NCBI RefSeq assembly: GCF_000422445.1 | Contig: NZ_AULU01000013.1 | Span: 124,001 to 188,000 of the forward strand | Reading direction: 5' to 3' | DNA: 64,000 nt | Source: Paenibacillus assamensis DSM 18201 | Lineage (GTDB): Bacteria; Bacillota; Bacilli; Paenibacillales; Paenibacillaceae | Shown here: positions 1 through 9,375 of the stretch, piece by piece | Layout: each line of letters begins with the position of its first letter | Position numbering within the stretch: the stretch's first letter is position 1 | Notes under the pieces: generated by a model | What the model was told of the DNA's origin: nothing | Database searches by the model: none | The model's input: only the letters and a program-made list of their open reading frames with translations | Translations under genes and position numbers: made by a program

Positions 1-773
1 TTAAAGTAGTAGCGATCGACAATTCCGGTTGATTGGAATCCACGCTGCTTCACAGCCTCGTCCCAAAAGCGAAGTTCTTCTTCGTTGTTCACGCGAATCG
101 CTAGATGATGCACGCTGCCTTTGCCATTTCGCTCAACAGGTCCATCTAATCGCTTAATGACAATTTCACCGAATGCTTGACCAGCTACGGACTGGTAAAT
201 AGCTTCATCTTCTGTGCGCGATGCTTCTGTGTAACCAAACGTATCTTTCAACAAGTTTGCCAATCGATCCAAGTAACGTACGGTCATTTCAACGGTACCG
301 AGTCCTAGAATGCGATACTGCTCCTCAACAGGTGAGTCTCCCCATGCGGACCAGAACTGAGGAATGTCTCCACCATCATGATTCAGCAACATTAATCTCA
401 AGCCATCTGGGTCTTCAAAGTGAATCGCATCTCGTCCGGCATATGTGGTAATACCGCTATGCTCGATGTTGAATTGTTCTAAGCGCCCTCGCCAATATAT
501 CAAGCTTTCATAGGATGGAACGAGCAGTCCAATTTGGGTGATAGCATTGGTGCCGCGTACCGTTCTTCCTGCCATCGGCATTTCAAAGAACGATAGCTCT
601 GTTCCCGCACTGCCTGTTAAATCGCCATAAAAGAGATGATACATCTTCGGATTGTCTTGGTTAACCGTCTTTTTCACACGGCGCAAGCCGAGTATATTTT
701 TATAAAACTGATTGTTTACAGAAGCTGTTTTCGTTAGCATGGAAACGTGGTGGTGTCCAGGTATCGTATACAT
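1..773 (-). CDS. Ring-cleaving dioxygenase, VOC/glyoxalase fold (3' end outside window)
   Basis: Partial gene; the ATG is at 773 with an AAGGAGG site just upstream, and the frame stays open to base 1. The protein begins MYTIPGHHHVSMLT and carries two vicinal-oxygen-chelate modules. The first has HHHVS as a metal-ligand context and the second has VHHLAIRV. Segments such as NNQFYKNILGLRRVKKTVNQ are typical of the MhqA/MhqO type of ring-cleaving dioxygenase, which opens hydroquinone or catechol rings with a divalent metal. It lies directly downstream of a MarR gene on the same strand, the usual quinone-stress arrangement. A full paralogue is at 54438-55415. Family call is firm; the true substrate is inferred. 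Confidence 0.85.
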   Translation of the reverse strand, partial: MYTIPGHHHVSMLTKTASVNNQFYKNILGLRRVKKTVNQDNPKMYHLFYGDLTGSAGTELSFFEMPMAGRTVRGTNAITQIGLLVPSYESLIYWRGRLEQFNIEHSGITTYAGRDAIHFEDPDGLRLMLLNHDGGDIPQFWSAWGDSPVEEQYRILGLGTVEMTVRYLDRLANLLKDTFGYTEASRTEDEAIYQSVAGQAFGEIVIKRLDGPVERNGKGSVHHLAIRVNNEEELRFWDEAVKQRGFQSTGIVDRYYF

Positions 774-793
774 GACAGTTCCTCCTTATTTTA

Positions 794-809
794 ACTTGAC
801 TAGTCAAGT
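794..809. promoter_or_regulatory. Perfect 16-bp palindrome, candidate MarR operator
   Basis: ACTTGACTAGTCAAGT is a perfect inverted repeat between the MarR gene terminator and the ribosome site of the dioxygenase, just ahead of a TAAAAT that could serve as a -10. MarR proteins bind such palindromes, so this is a good candidate for control of the dioxygenase. Binding is inferred. Confidence 0.5.
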
Positions 810-817
810 GATGGTGT

Positions 818-848
818 AAAAAAAATCCGTGCTACGCAGGCGGGATTT
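818..848 (-). terminator. Terminator after the MarR gene
   Basis: On the minus strand AAATCC pairs with GGATTT and is followed by more T residues. It overlaps the last codons of the MarR gene and separates it from the dioxygenase. The stem is short, so termination may be partial. Confidence 0.4.
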
Positions 849-1275
849 CTTTTTTCTCGCTATGTTTATGAACGCGTGACATTAACGCATATAGTGTTTT
901 TTGTTCTTCTTCGCTTAATACATCGTCAAAGAAGGAGGATTGGAACGCCAGCTGCTCTGGCAATACTTGCTCCATAATCGCTTCTGCTTTATCGGTCAGG
1001 CTAATCGTTTTCGTCTTCCAGTCTTGTTTGCGGACAATGTAGCCTTCCTTCTCAAGACGGGCGAGCATACGAGAAATGCCACCTTGTGTAACGGTTACTT
1101 TCTCTGCTAACTCCATTTGCGTCAACGGCTGATAGGTGCGAACTTGTATCAATACATCAAATTGAGCTGTCGTTAAATCAAATCGTTTCAAAAATTCATT
1201 CGACATCTGGTTGCTCTGGTTCGTAAAACGCATTAAACGTAACCAGATTAGTGATCCTATCGTATTATTACGCAT
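832..1275 (-). CDS. MarR-family transcriptional regulator (MhqR-like)
   Basis: A protein of 147 residues starting [17 protein letters not shown]. The start at 1275 is chosen because an AGGGGGAT site sits 8-10 bases upstream; the open frame continues further but without a ribosome site. The winged-helix core is clear: [31 protein letters not shown] is the recognition-helix and wing region, with dimerising helices at both ends. MarR proteins of this subgroup repress hydroquinone- or electrophile-induced genes. The next gene encodes a ring-cleaving dioxygenase, matching the MhqR paradigm. A promoter with TTGACA is just upstream. The effector is inferred. Confidence 0.85.
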   Translation of the reverse strand: MRNNTIGSLIWLRLMRFTNQSNQMSNEFLKRFDLTTAQFDVLIQVRTYQPLTQMELAEKVTVTQGGISRMLARLEKEGYIVRKQDWKTKTISLTDKAEAIMEQVLPEQLAFQSSFFDDVLSEEEQKTLYALMSRVHKHSEKKEIPPA

Positions 1276-1309
1276 TTCGTTTTCATCCCCCTTCGCTAAC
1301 CTTGATATC

Positions 1310-1338
1310 ACTTTACTACTCAACTGATAAAATGTCAA
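1310..1338 (-). promoter_or_regulatory. Sigma-A type promoter of the MarR gene
   Basis: Reading the minus strand: TTGACA (1338-1333), 17 bases, TAAAGT (1315-1310). The -35 is perfect and the -10 matches at four of six positions. It lies about 35 bases before the chosen MarR start. Confidence 0.5.
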
Positions 1339-1420
1339 CTCCGTAGGTAGGAGGGGAAATACCCCTAGTATCATGTCGATTCTGTAACCGATTATGGATA
1401 CTAAGGGTCTCCTGAAAGTT

Positions 1421-4400
1421 CTATTGGACGAGGCTGCGACGGTATCCGCAGCAATCAACTTGCTTCACACGTTGATCGGGAATAACAAAGGACACCGTTG
1501 TACCTTCACCAAGTTTGCTGTCAATGGACAGCCCCTGACCATACATTTGAATCAACCGACGATTGGTATTAGTAATGCCAATACCGCCTTTTCCTTTCAT
1601 CGTTAGGTTCAATAGCGATTCAACTTTCTCTTGTTCTATGCCTTTTCCGTTATCCTTTATTTCGATAAGGACGGAATGGTCCTGCCTTGTTATTCGGATA
1701 TGAATCGTACCGCCTTTCACTTGGCTAAGGACACCGTGCTTAACGGCATTCTCGACGATTGGCTGAATCGAGAGTGGAGGGAGCTGCAAGTTGATTCTCG
1801 ATTCAACCTCCCACACGATGGACAACCTGTCTTCAAATCGGGCTTTTTCAATATGCAGATAAGCTTCTATAAGTCTTAATTCGTATTCAAGATCAACTAA
1901 CTTGCCTGTATTTAAAAAGTCAAAGCTGATGCGTAAATACGATGCGAATGCTTCGCCTACATCTCGCATTTTATCTGTATCAATATCACTGAGTGCCATA
2001 ATGGAGTTCAACGTATTGAACAGAAAATGAGGATGAATTTGCGCCTGAAGATAGGCGGCTTCCATCCGTAATCGCTCTTGGATGGACTGTCGCAGCATCG
2101 TCAATGCTCGAATACGGTATTTCAATTCCAGCGCGTCTACAGGCTTGGTTACATAGTCATTGGCACCAGACAAGAACCCAGTGTAAATGTCTGCAGGCTG
2201 GCTGCGTGCAGTCAACAGGAGAACTGGAAGCTCTGAGACCGAGTAAAGCTCCCTTACTCTTTGTGTTAATGCGTAACCTGACATATGCGGCATCATGACG
2301 TCAGCGATAAGCAGATCCCACTGCTGAGTACCTAGCAATTCCAACACCTCTTGTGCGGAATGTGCAGTCGTGATGTGATACGGCTCAGTGGAGAGGATGC
2401 CGACAAGCACATTTAAGTTAACCGGATCATCATCGACGGCCAAAATGTTGAGTTTGCCGTCATTCAATAGCGGTGGCACCAGTGTATTTGCAGCCATTTC
2501 CGTAATGGCATGGTTCAGCAGCATAAACCCGTTTGATTCTACTTTATTGGGCTCCACTACTACTTGATGAAGAAGATTACTATGCAGCGATGATGGGCTC
2601 GCAACATTTACAGATATCGGCAAACCAAAGCTGAATACGGAGCCTTGGCCAAGTTCGGAACGAACAGTCAATGTACTGCCGTGCAATTCAACCAGCTGCT
2701 TGCAAATATTTAATCCAAGGCCAAATCCTCTTCCATCATTTTTTCCATCAGCACCTTGTTCATAACGTTGAAACACCTTTGCTTGTGTTTGGTTATTCAT
2801 GCCGATCCCGGTATCGGAAACATGGATGATGAGGTGCCCATCTTGAACTTCAGCAGAAACAGAGATAGTGCCTTCGTTTGTAAATTTGAGCGCATTATGA
2901 ATGAGGTTGTACAAAATTTGTACGAGCCTTTTCTCATCGGCCATTACGCTTGGAACGGAATCCTCAATGTCGATCTTTAATTGGACAGACTTGCCCTCAG
3001 TCATAAAAGATAGCATACCGATAACACCGGGAATGACCGACTGAATGCGCAATGGCTCCTGTTGAAGTACAATACGATGTTCCTGAAGCCTTGCGACATC
3101 GAGGAGGTCGTTAAGTGTATAGGACATGCGCCGACTAATCGTAATCAGCAATTCCATATCTTTAATACTCCGCTCATTCATGTTGGCTTTTTCTTTAGTT
3201 ACGACAGTCTGAGCGATATTCATAATCCCGTGCAAGGGTGTTCTTAGCTCATGCGATGTATTTGCGAGAAATTCGTCCTTTAACTTGTCTGCTTTTTGCA
3301 GCTGCTCGGTCAGCTTTTTATTTTCCTCTGTGTGACGGAAATATTGTTTAAACCAGTAAGCGGAGAAGCCGGTAAGTGCTGCAAGTAGATCGATTGGGTA
3401 GTAGACGACCGTAACATTGATATTTGAATTGATCATCGACCATATGGCGCCTGACAGTATGCTTGCCGCAGAGAACAATAAGTAAATCTTGTCGTTATCT
3501 TGCTTCGGAGAAATTTTGGCTATAAGTAAATAAATAAAACCAGCTAACGGTAACAAATAGAAGGCATAATAAATGCCCCATTCTACTGAGCTATGGACGA
3601 GTGAAGCGCTCGATATCCATATAAACCCGGTGTACGCAATAAGAGCCGATGTATATATGCGTAGCCACATGTTTTTTCGTGCAATTAAAAAGAATGAGTT
3701 GAACAGCGCTAAAATAAAGAATGAAAGCCATAAATAAGCGATCATCTTAATCTTCAGCGCCCATGTATAATTTATAAATGGTGCCCACAACATAAGCAAA
3801 TTATCTCGATCAACGACAATGGATATTCCTACGGTTAACGTCAACAAACCGAAGTTCAGCAGTAATCGCTCGCGCCTGTTGAACAAATAAATGATACCTG
3901 CATACAAGCTATGCAGCATGACAATGATGAAGGAAACGAGCTGGAATCCAATGGAATACCAACGTACATGGTCAAGAGCTGCCAGCGATCCAAACCGAAT
4001 GGAGCGTACGATCCCACCGTTATTTGGATTATCATAATTAGCTACGCGAATGAGCAGCTCGATTTCCTCCGCACCTTTAACCGAATAAGTGGCTGTATAG
4101 GAGGTGCTTTCAGGTACATATTCATTTGCCTGGTCGGATGGCTGTCCCACTTGCGCGGCGACTATACCATTTATCTCCGCAGTAGATGAAGCTTGTATGC
4201 CCTGCATCCAAAAAGAAATGGGCTCCTCCAACGGATCGATTAAAATACGAAGCCGATAAGTACCGTACCCGAACGAATTCGCTGATTCGTTTGTCAGTAG
4301 GCTGCTCCAATCTCCTGGTACTGGGATTGAATGGGGCTTCGTTGTGGTCAACGATAGGTCCTGATAAGAAATAAAGGTGTCAGGGTAGAACTTCCATTCT

Positions 4401-4597
4401 CCATCTAAAGGGATCGTGTCATATTTCTCTAAATCCCAGCCACGCATATCCAGTACCCCATTAACAGGACGAGGGTGATCGATAGCAGGGAAAAATAGTT
4501 CAGACCAAACCCAACGTAAACCGAGCATAATGCATAGAAAAATGAGTAGGACGACGATATTGTTGTAGATGGTTTTATTTTCTATTTGTTTTATCAT
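1421..4597 (-). CDS. Hybrid sensor histidine kinase with 7TM sensor, receiver and LytS-type second kinase
   Basis: About 1058 residues from the ATG at 4597 (ATG 4645 is possible; neither has a strong ribosome site). Order: an N-terminal membrane helix (about 13-32), an extracellular 7TMR-DISM-like sensor (40-190), seven membrane helices (about 210-415), a short coil, HisKA with phospho-His 449 in SHELRTP, HATPase ([31 protein letters not shown]), a receiver with phospho-acceptor Asp 766 (ADVMMP), then a second, LytS-type kinase core with H-box HPHFLFN (855-861), [10 protein letters not shown] and DNGKG. Two kinase cores around one receiver suggest an internal phosphorelay. No separate output regulator is adjacent. 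It is divergent from the spore-protein gene at 4733. Ligand unknown. Confidence 0.9.
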   Translation of the reverse strand: MIKQIENKTIYNNIVVLLIFLCIMLGLRWVWSELFFPAIDHPRPVNGVLDMRGWDLEKYDTIPLDGEWKFYPDTFISYQDLSLTTTKPHSIPVPGDWSSLLTNESANSFGYGTYRLRILIDPLEEPISFWMQGIQASSTAEINGIVAAQVGQPSDQANEYVPESTSYTATYSVKGAEEIELLIRVANYDNPNNGGIVRSIRFGSLAALDHVRWYSIGFQLVSFIIVMLHSLYAGIIYLFNRRERLLLNFGLLTLTVGISIVVDRDNLLMLWAPFINYTWALKIKMIAYLWLSFFILALFNSFFLIARKNMWLRIYTSALIAYTGFIWISSASLVHSSVEWGIYYAFYLLPLAGFIYLLIAKISPKQDNDKIYLLFSAASILSGAIWSMINSNINVTVVYYPIDLLAALTGFSAYWFKQYFRHTEENKKLTEQLQKADKLKDEFLANTSHELRTPLHGIMNIAQTVVTKEKANMNERSIKDMELLITISRRMSYTLNDLLDVARLQEHRIVLQQEPLRIQSVIPGVIGMLSFMTEGKSVQLKIDIEDSVPSVMADEKRLVQILYNLIHNALKFTNEGTISVSAEVQDGHLIIHVSDTGIGMNNQTQAKVFQRYEQGADGKNDGRGFGLGLNICKQLVELHGSTLTVRSELGQGSVFSFGLPISVNVASPSSLHSNLLHQVVVEPNKVESNGFMLLNHAITEMAANTLVPPLLNDGKLNILAVDDDPVNLNVLVGILSTEPYHITTAHSAQEVLELLGTQQWDLLIADVMMPHMSGYALTQRVRELYSVSELPVLLLTARSQPADIYTGFLSGANDYVTKPVDALELKYRIRALTMLRQSIQERLRMEAAYLQAQIHPHFLFNTLNSIMALSDIDTDKMRDVGEAFASYLRISFDFLNTGKLVDLEYELRLIEAYLHIEKARFEDRLSIVWEVESRINLQLPPLSIQPIVENAVKHGVLSQVKGGTIHIRITRQDHSVLIEIKDNGKGIEQEKVESLLNLTMKGKGGIGITNTNRRLIQMYGQGLSIDSKLGEGTTVSFVIPDQRVKQVDCCGYRRSLVQ

Positions 4598-4732
4598 ACA
4601 GAGAATTTCGCTATATATCCGTGTTATTCCTTTAGGATCAAACATTTTCAGAATATGCCTGTGCCACCAAGGGATGAATAGGGGAGAGTCGGGCAAGTTA
4701 TTGGAAAAGGTACGTCCAGGGAGTGAACTATA

Positions 4733-5020
4733 GTGGCAAGAAGAAGGAATCGAAGATATGCAATGCCTGGTGTCGAGCAGGCGGTACAAGATTTTAAGGC
4801 AGAAGTAATGAAAAACGAAGGCTACGCCGTTGATCCGAATCGACCTGACGATGTGAAATTCGAGGTGGCGAAAGAACTGGGCATACCGCTGCAGCATGGT
4901 GCAAATGGCCAGCTAACGACAGAAGAGGCAGGACAAATCGGTGGGAAAATTGGCGGCTCGATGGTACGTGAAATGATCCGTCTCGCGGAGCAGCAGTTGG
5001 CAAAGCAGCGGCAGTCATAG
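4733..5020 (+). CDS. Alpha/beta-type small acid-soluble spore protein
   Basis: 95 residues from GTG 4733, with AGGGAG nine bases upstream. It has the SASP hallmarks: the germination-protease site region KFEVAKELGIP and the glycine-rich DNA-binding segment GGKIGGSMVREMI, then a glutamine-rich end. These proteins coat spore DNA, hold it in the A-form and are degraded at germination. The N-terminus is unusually basic (MARRRNRRYAMPG) and the protein is longer than the usual 60-70 residues. Expression is presumably forespore-specific, but no sigma-G promoter was confirmed. Confidence 0.88.
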   Translation: MARRRNRRYAMPGVEQAVQDFKAEVMKNEGYAVDPNRPDDVKFEVAKELGIPLQHGANGQLTTEEAGQIGGKIGGSMVREMIRLAEQQLAKQRQS

Positions 5021-5062
5021 CGAAGCGATAAATGCTGTTATCATAGGTAGTTTTCGTACAAT

Positions 5063-5099
5063 AGGGTTACGTTCTGCTTCTAAGCTCGAATGTAACCCT
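5063..5099 (+). terminator. Hairpin after the spore-protein gene
   Basis: AGGGTTACGTTC pairs with GAATGTAACCCT, a 12-base stem with one G-U pair. No clear T-run follows, so it may stabilise the mRNA or terminate weakly. Confidence 0.4.
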
Positions 5100-5112
5100 T
5101 ATATCAGCTAAA

Positions 5113-5344
5113 TTAATTAATAGTTGGCGCGTTTGATTTCTTGAGTAACTTGCTAGTACGCACGGTTCTTCTCAAAGACATGTTTGGAACCGCAGACATC
5201 GCTGATTCCCCAACTAAATAATAATAATCTGCAGCAGCTTGTTCATCGGACCAGTCTAAGGTTGCACTAGTAGCATGATAGGCAATAATGTTCTCGTCTA
5301 TTGGAGGATGTTCTATGCTCGTATTTTTGGATCTGCTCGCTCAT
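5113..5344 (-). pseudogene. Small hypothetical gene broken by a single-base frameshift
   Basis: A GAGGTG ribosome site (5351-5356) precedes ATG 5344, giving MSEQIQKYEH..., which soon hits a stop. Dropping one base from the A5 run (5324-5328 on the plus strand, read as T5) restores a frame of about 76 codons containing NIIAYHATSATLDWSDEQAA and ending in SNAPTIN at 5113. The good ribosome site and the protein-like downstream sequence argue for a real gene now out of frame, or for a homopolymer sequencing error. I do not recognise the family. Confidence 0.5.
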
Positions 5345-5509
5345 AGTTAGCACCTCAATGTATGAATTACATAATTTAAAAAGACATGCTTATGTACTTA
5401 TTTGATAGTATGATCAATAGAGTTGTTTGTAAATTAGATTCAGGACAAATCAAAGCACCTCCGAACAGGAACTGCACGATTTTTTCCTTTACACTACTTT
5501 TGAAAGGAG

Positions 5510-6403
5510 ATGATGACGGTGGAAGCTTTGCTTATGCTTCGGCAAGCGATCGATTATATCGAAGATCATCTTTCGGACAAAATGGAGATCGACGAGATTG
5601 CGAAGGCGGCGCTATTATCCAAGTACCATTTTCAAAGAATGTTCCACGCCCTAACTGGCTTTACCTTGACCGAATACATTCGCAATCGCCGATTAACGAT
5701 CGCTGCCGAAGAAATCGCAGGAACAAGCAGCAAAGTCATCGACATCGCGCTTAAGTACGGTTACGAGAGTCCGGAAGCTTTTACGAAAGCCTTTCAGCGG
5801 CTGCACGGTGTAACCCCTTCGCAGGCGAAGAAGACGGATGTGAAGCTGAAGACTTTCCCCAAGCTCTCCTTTCAAATTCAGATTCAGGGAGTGATGGAAA
5901 TGAATTATCGAATCGTGGAAGAACAGGCTATGATCGTAGCAGGCACCAGTAAACGGATTATGCAGGATCCTTATCAGGAAATACCTATGTTTGTTGAAGC
6001 GGTATGGAACAATGGCACACATGATCGAATTAATGAAGTGTTAGGAAATTCACTGCAGACACTGCTGGACGGCTATCATTTTGACTTGGATGAAGAAAGC
6101 AGAAGAAGTTATTTGGTAGGTGGAGTAGTCCCAGAAGGGATTCAAGTCCCTACTGACTTTTCTGTATTGAACATTTCTGCGCAAACCTATGCTGTATTTG
6201 ATCGTATAGATAAATTGACGGAGGACAATCAATCTAGAACAGGTATAAAAGAAGTTTGGAGAAGGATCTACTCAGAATGGTTTCCTTCGGTTAGCTTCGA
6301 GCAAGTTGAAGGGCCTTGCATTGAAAAATATGAGTGGATTGATGATCAAAAAGTTGACTACAAATGTGAAGTTTGGATTCCTGTTAAGCGTAAAGCTTCA
6401 TAG
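5510..6403 (+). CDS. AraC-family regulator with GyrI-like effector domain
   Basis: 297 residues. Residues 8-105 form the AraC double helix-turn-helix (IDEIAKAALLSKYHFQRMFH; SSKVIDIALKYGYESPEAFTKAFQ). Residues about 130-297 form a GyrI/Rob-type effector domain ending in CEVWIPV, which usually binds amphipathic small molecules. AAAGGAG abuts ATG 5510, so GTG 5519 may be the true start (better spacing). MDR regulators such as SoxS/Rob-like GyrI fusions have this layout. It is clearly paralogous to 32646-33506. The target genes are not evident: neighbours are a broken gene and a metal transporter with its own promoter. Confidence 0.88.
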   Translation: MMTVEALLMLRQAIDYIEDHLSDKMEIDEIAKAALLSKYHFQRMFHALTGFTLTEYIRNRRLTIAAEEIAGTSSKVIDIALKYGYESPEAFTKAFQRLHGVTPSQAKKTDVKLKTFPKLSFQIQIQGVMEMNYRIVEEQAMIVAGTSKRIMQDPYQEIPMFVEAVWNNGTHDRINEVLGNSLQTLLDGYHFDLDEESRRSYLVGGVVPEGIQVPTDFSVLNISAQTYAVFDRIDKLTEDNQSRTGIKEVWRRIYSEWFPSVSFEQVEGPCIEKYEWIDDQKVDYKCEVWIPVKRKAS

Positions 6404-6434
6404 CTAGTCTATATAGCTTGTCTACTAAATGGCG

Positions 6435-6468
6435 GACACGAGGGCTGAATGGCTCAAGTGTCTTTTTT
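6435..6468 (+). terminator. Terminator after the AraC/GyrI gene
   Basis: GACAC at 6435-6439 pairs with GTGTC at 6458-6462, with partial pairing inside, followed directly by TTTTTT. Confidence 0.6.
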
Positions 6469-6504
6469 GTATGCAAAAAAGCCTAAGGAAGTGGAAAAAG
6501 AGGA

Positions 6505-6551
6505 TTGACAGAAGGTGGCTCTTCGTTTAATTTGTTGTACAAGGGAAACAT
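6505..6551 (+). promoter_or_regulatory. Promoter and MntR-like operator of the manganese importer
   Basis: TTGACA (6505-6510) is followed by TTTAAT (6526-6531), a -10 at slightly short spacing. Immediately downstream, TTGTACAAGGGAAACAT (6535-6551) agrees at 13 of 17 positions with the Bacillus subtilis mntA operator core as I remember it (TTGCATGAGGGAAACTT). A repressor there would block transcription when Mn is plentiful. The leader to the first gene is then about 150 bases. Confidence 0.6.
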
Positions 6552-6698
6552 TTTTAAATCTATGCATATTATTTAACTAAAACAAACTCTTTTGTCATTA
6601 ACCACATTAACATAGTTCGTTGCAAGACAGGTTATGATGGTGCTCGACTTATGGTATAGAGCGGATGCCAGTTAAAAATTTTGAGAGGAGAAAATGGT

Positions 6699-7442
6699 AT
6701 GGAACAGGCTATCACAGTAAAAGAACTTCATGTCTCTTACCACGGTAATGAAGCTGTACGAGATGTATCGTTCTCCATCGAGCAAGGCAGTATGGTGGGG
6801 ATTATCGGTCCGAATGGTGCGGGGAAATCCACGTTAGTCAAAGCTTTACTTGGACTACTTCCGAAAGATAAAGGATCGGTTCGGTTCTTCGGTAAAGATC
6901 CAGAGGAAATGAGAAAGAAAATTGCTTATGTTCCACAGCGCAGCAATATCGATTGGACGTTTCCGATTACGGTGATGGATACCGTCCTGATCGGGACTTA
7001 TCCTAGCCTAGGCCTATTCAAATTTCCTAGGAAGAAGGAGAAAGCTCTAGCACTGGAATGCTTGAGAAAGGTTGGACTCGAAGACTACCGAGATCGTCAG
7101 ATCGGGGAGCTGTCCGGTGGACAGCAGCAGCGTGTGTTTCTTGCGCGTGCATTGGTTCAACAGCCAGAATTGCTGCTGCTAGACGAGCCTTTTGTCGGGA
7201 TTGACGTATCGAGTGAAGAAACGATTGTAACTATCCTGAAGGAATTGCAGCAGGAAGGGAAGACGGTCGTTGTCGTCCATCATGACTTGAGCAAAGCGAA
7301 AGACTACTTCGATCAGTTGCTCCTGTTGAACAAGGAACTCGTCAAGTACGGCGATGTGGAGGCGGTCCTTAATCAAGAGGTCATGTCCAAAGCGTATGCC
7401 AATCAACTTAGATTCCTACAGGAAGCGGAGGTGGCATTATGA
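6699..7442 (+). CDS. mntB: Manganese ABC transporter, ATP-binding protein
   Basis: The start is ATG 6699 (MEQAITVKELHVSY), with GAGAGGAG eight bases upstream; the TTG at 6681 lies too near the ribosome site. 247 residues with Walker A GPNGAGKS, Q-loop (YVPQRSNIDW), signature LSGGQQQR, Walker B LLLLDEP and the H-loop VVVHHD. The sequence belongs to the MntB/TroB/ZnuC-like group of metal-chelate importers. It overlaps the permease gene by four bases (ATGA), showing translational coupling. Manganese rather than zinc is preferred because of the substrate-binding protein and the MntR-like box. Confidence 0.9.
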   Translation: MEQAITVKELHVSYHGNEAVRDVSFSIEQGSMVGIIGPNGAGKSTLVKALLGLLPKDKGSVRFFGKDPEEMRKKIAYVPQRSNIDWTFPITVMDTVLIGTYPSLGLFKFPRKKEKALALECLRKVGLEDYRDRQIGELSGGQQQRVFLARALVQQPELLLLDEPFVGIDVSSEETIVTILKELQQEGKTVVVVHHDLSKAKDYFDQLLLLNKELVKYGDVEAVLNQEVMSKAYANQLRFLQEAEVAL

Positions 7443-8299
7443 TCGATTTTTTACAAGCTGTTCAACAGTATGAGTTTCTACAAAAGGCATTGTTTACATC
7501 GGTAGTTGTGGGCATCATTTGCGGCGTAATTGGCAGCTTTATTATTTTGCGAGGAATGTCCCTCATGGGGGATGCCATTTCTCATGCGGTACTGCCTGGA
7601 GTCGCACTCTCTTACGCGTTCGGCATTAATTTCTTCATCGGTGCGGTGGCTACGGGTGTCCTGACGGCTGTGGGCATTGGGTTTGTTAGTCAAAATAGTC
7701 GGATTAAAAACGATACGGCGATTGGCATTTTGTTCACGTCTGCTTTTGCACTAGGTATCATTCTGGTCACGATGTTAAAGAGTAGCACCGATTTGTATCA
7801 CATTTTGTTCGGTAATGTGCTAGCTGTACGTCCCTCTGATATGTGGACAACGGTGGGCATCGGAGTTGTCGTTCTTATTACGGTATATGCTTTTTACAAA
7901 GAGCTGTTGCTCACCTCATTCGATCCAACGATTGCGGCTGCGTACGGCTTGCCGAATAAGCTTATTCATTACTTGCTTATGACGCTGCTGACGCTCGTTA
8001 CGGTCGCTTCCTTGCAAACGGTAGGCATTATCCTCGTTGTAGCAATGCTCATCACGCCTGCGGCAACGGCGTATCTGCTTACAGATCGGCTGTGGGTCAT
8101 GCTTTGCTTGGCTGGATTGTTCGGAATGCTATCTTCCATTGTCGGCTTGTACTTTAGCTTTACTTACAATTTGGCGTCTGGTGCCACGATTGTTATGGTC
8201 GCCACGGCTTTCTTTATGCTAGCTTTTCTGTTCTCTCGCAAACACGGAATTGTGTGGAGATCAGTACGGGCACGCCAAAAGCGGGCTCAACTTTCATAG
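7439..8299 (+). CDS. mntC: Manganese ABC transporter, permease
   Basis: 286 residues with eight or nine hydrophobic helices typical of ABC-3 metal permeases. RGMSLMGDAISHAVLPGVAL is the family's conserved helix with the metal-path His, and GIILVVAMLITPAATAYLL is the other family hallmark. It starts inside the last codons of the ATPase gene and is followed 18 bases later by the lipoprotein gene with its own GAGGAG site. The three genes form one operon ending at the terminator near 9360. Confidence 0.9.
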   Translation: MIDFLQAVQQYEFLQKALFTSVVVGIICGVIGSFIILRGMSLMGDAISHAVLPGVALSYAFGINFFIGAVATGVLTAVGIGFVSQNSRIKNDTAIGILFTSAFALGIILVTMLKSSTDLYHILFGNVLAVRPSDMWTTVGIGVVVLITVYAFYKELLLTSFDPTIAAAYGLPNKLIHYLLMTLLTLVTVASLQTVGIILVVAMLITPAATAYLLTDRLWVMLCLAGLFGMLSSIVGLYFSFTYNLASGATIVMVATAFFMLAFLFSRKHGIVWRSVRARQKRAQLS

Positions 8300-8317
8300 T
8301 AGAGGAGTTTATAGGTT

Positions 8318-9262
8318 ATGAAAAAGTGGAATCTAGTATTTGTCCTTCTTCTCACCATGGTTATGCTGGCAGCCTGCGGTAATACAAATGATAAGACAGC
8401 AGCGGAAAAGCCGGATAACGATAAGCTGCAAGTCATCACGACGTATTCGATTCTGTATGACATCGTCAAAAATGTCGGCGGTGATCGTGTAGAGATACAT
8501 AGTCTTGCGCCTATCGGTTCCAATCCGCATGAATATGATCCATTGCCTGCGGATGTACAAAAAACAACGGATGCAGACGCTGTGTTCTATAACGGTCTCA
8601 ATTTGGAAGCGGGCAACTCTTGGTTCGAGAATTTATTGCAAACAGCGGGCAAGTCAGGTGAAAATGCGCCTGTGTTCCGTCTTAGTGAAGGAGTAGCAGC
8701 TAAGCATTTGACGACAAAAGGAAAAGAAAGCGAAGAAGACCCGCATGCATGGCTCGATGTTCGCAACGGTATCAAATACGCAGAGAACGCTCGTGATGCT
8801 TTGATCAAGGTTGATCCTGAGCACAAGGCGGCGTATGAGAAGAACGCTAAAGACTATATTGAAAAGCTCAACAAGCTGCATGAGGATGCGGTAAAGCAGT
8901 ATAACAAGATTCCAAAGGAGCAGCGTGTGCTCGTTACAAGTGAAGGTGCGTTTAAGTACTTTAGTGAAGCATACGATTTCCAAACGGGCTACATTTGGGA
9001 AATTAACTCCGAGAATCAAGGGACGCCTGATCAAGTAAGTGCGATTGTTGACTTGATTCGAGAGAGAAAAATCCCAGCTCTATTCGTAGAGACGAGCATC
9101 GATCCTCGCAGTATGGAAATGGTGTCGCGTGAAACGGATGCGCCAATCGTCGGCAAAGTATTTACCGATTCACTTGGCAAGCCGGGTGAAGATGGCGATA
9201 CGTACATCAAGATGATGGAATGGAACATTAAGACGATCTATGAGGGCTTGACGAAGAAATAA
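8318..9262 (+). CDS. mntA: Manganese-binding lipoprotein of ABC transporter
   Basis: 314 residues with a lipoprotein signal peptide and lipobox LAACG, so it is anchored outside the membrane. The four metal ligands of the PsaA/MntA family are visible in context: His in NPHEYDP, His in DPHAWLD, Glu in TSEGAFKYF and Asp in TSIDPR. YIWEINSENQGTPDQ is the segment that distinguishes Mn-type proteins from the Zn-type, which carry a His-rich loop. It delivers Mn(II) to the two upstream gene products. Here the binding protein is last in the operon. Confidence 0.92.
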   Translation: MKKWNLVFVLLLTMVMLAACGNTNDKTAAEKPDNDKLQVITTYSILYDIVKNVGGDRVEIHSLAPIGSNPHEYDPLPADVQKTTDADAVFYNGLNLEAGNSWFENLLQTAGKSGENAPVFRLSEGVAAKHLTTKGKESEEDPHAWLDVRNGIKYAENARDALIKVDPEHKAAYEKNAKDYIEKLNKLHEDAVKQYNKIPKEQRVLVTSEGAFKYFSEAYDFQTGYIWEINSENQGTPDQVSAIVDLIRERKIPALFVETSIDPRSMEMVSRETDAPIVGKVFTDSLGKPGEDGDTYIKMMEWNIKTIYEGLTKK

Positions 9263-9326
9263 GCGAAGTTAGCTGAATATAGCGGAGTTGGCAGACGAAT
9301 TATCGTTATAGCTATCCCATCAAAAG

Positions 9327-9366
9327 GACCGATCAGGAGGCATTTGCTTCGAGATCGGTCTTTTTT
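9327..9366 (+). terminator. Terminator of the manganese operon
   Basis: GACCGATC (9327-9334) pairs with GATCGGTC (9353-9360), followed by TTTTTT. It stops just short of the convergent GNAT gene. Confidence 0.8.
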
Positions 9367-9375
9367 ATGTCTTCT

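Noticed and set aside
5386-5754. Open frame of 122 codons on the plus strand
   Set aside because: It overlaps the AraC/GyrI gene out of frame and has no convincing ribosome site or domain.
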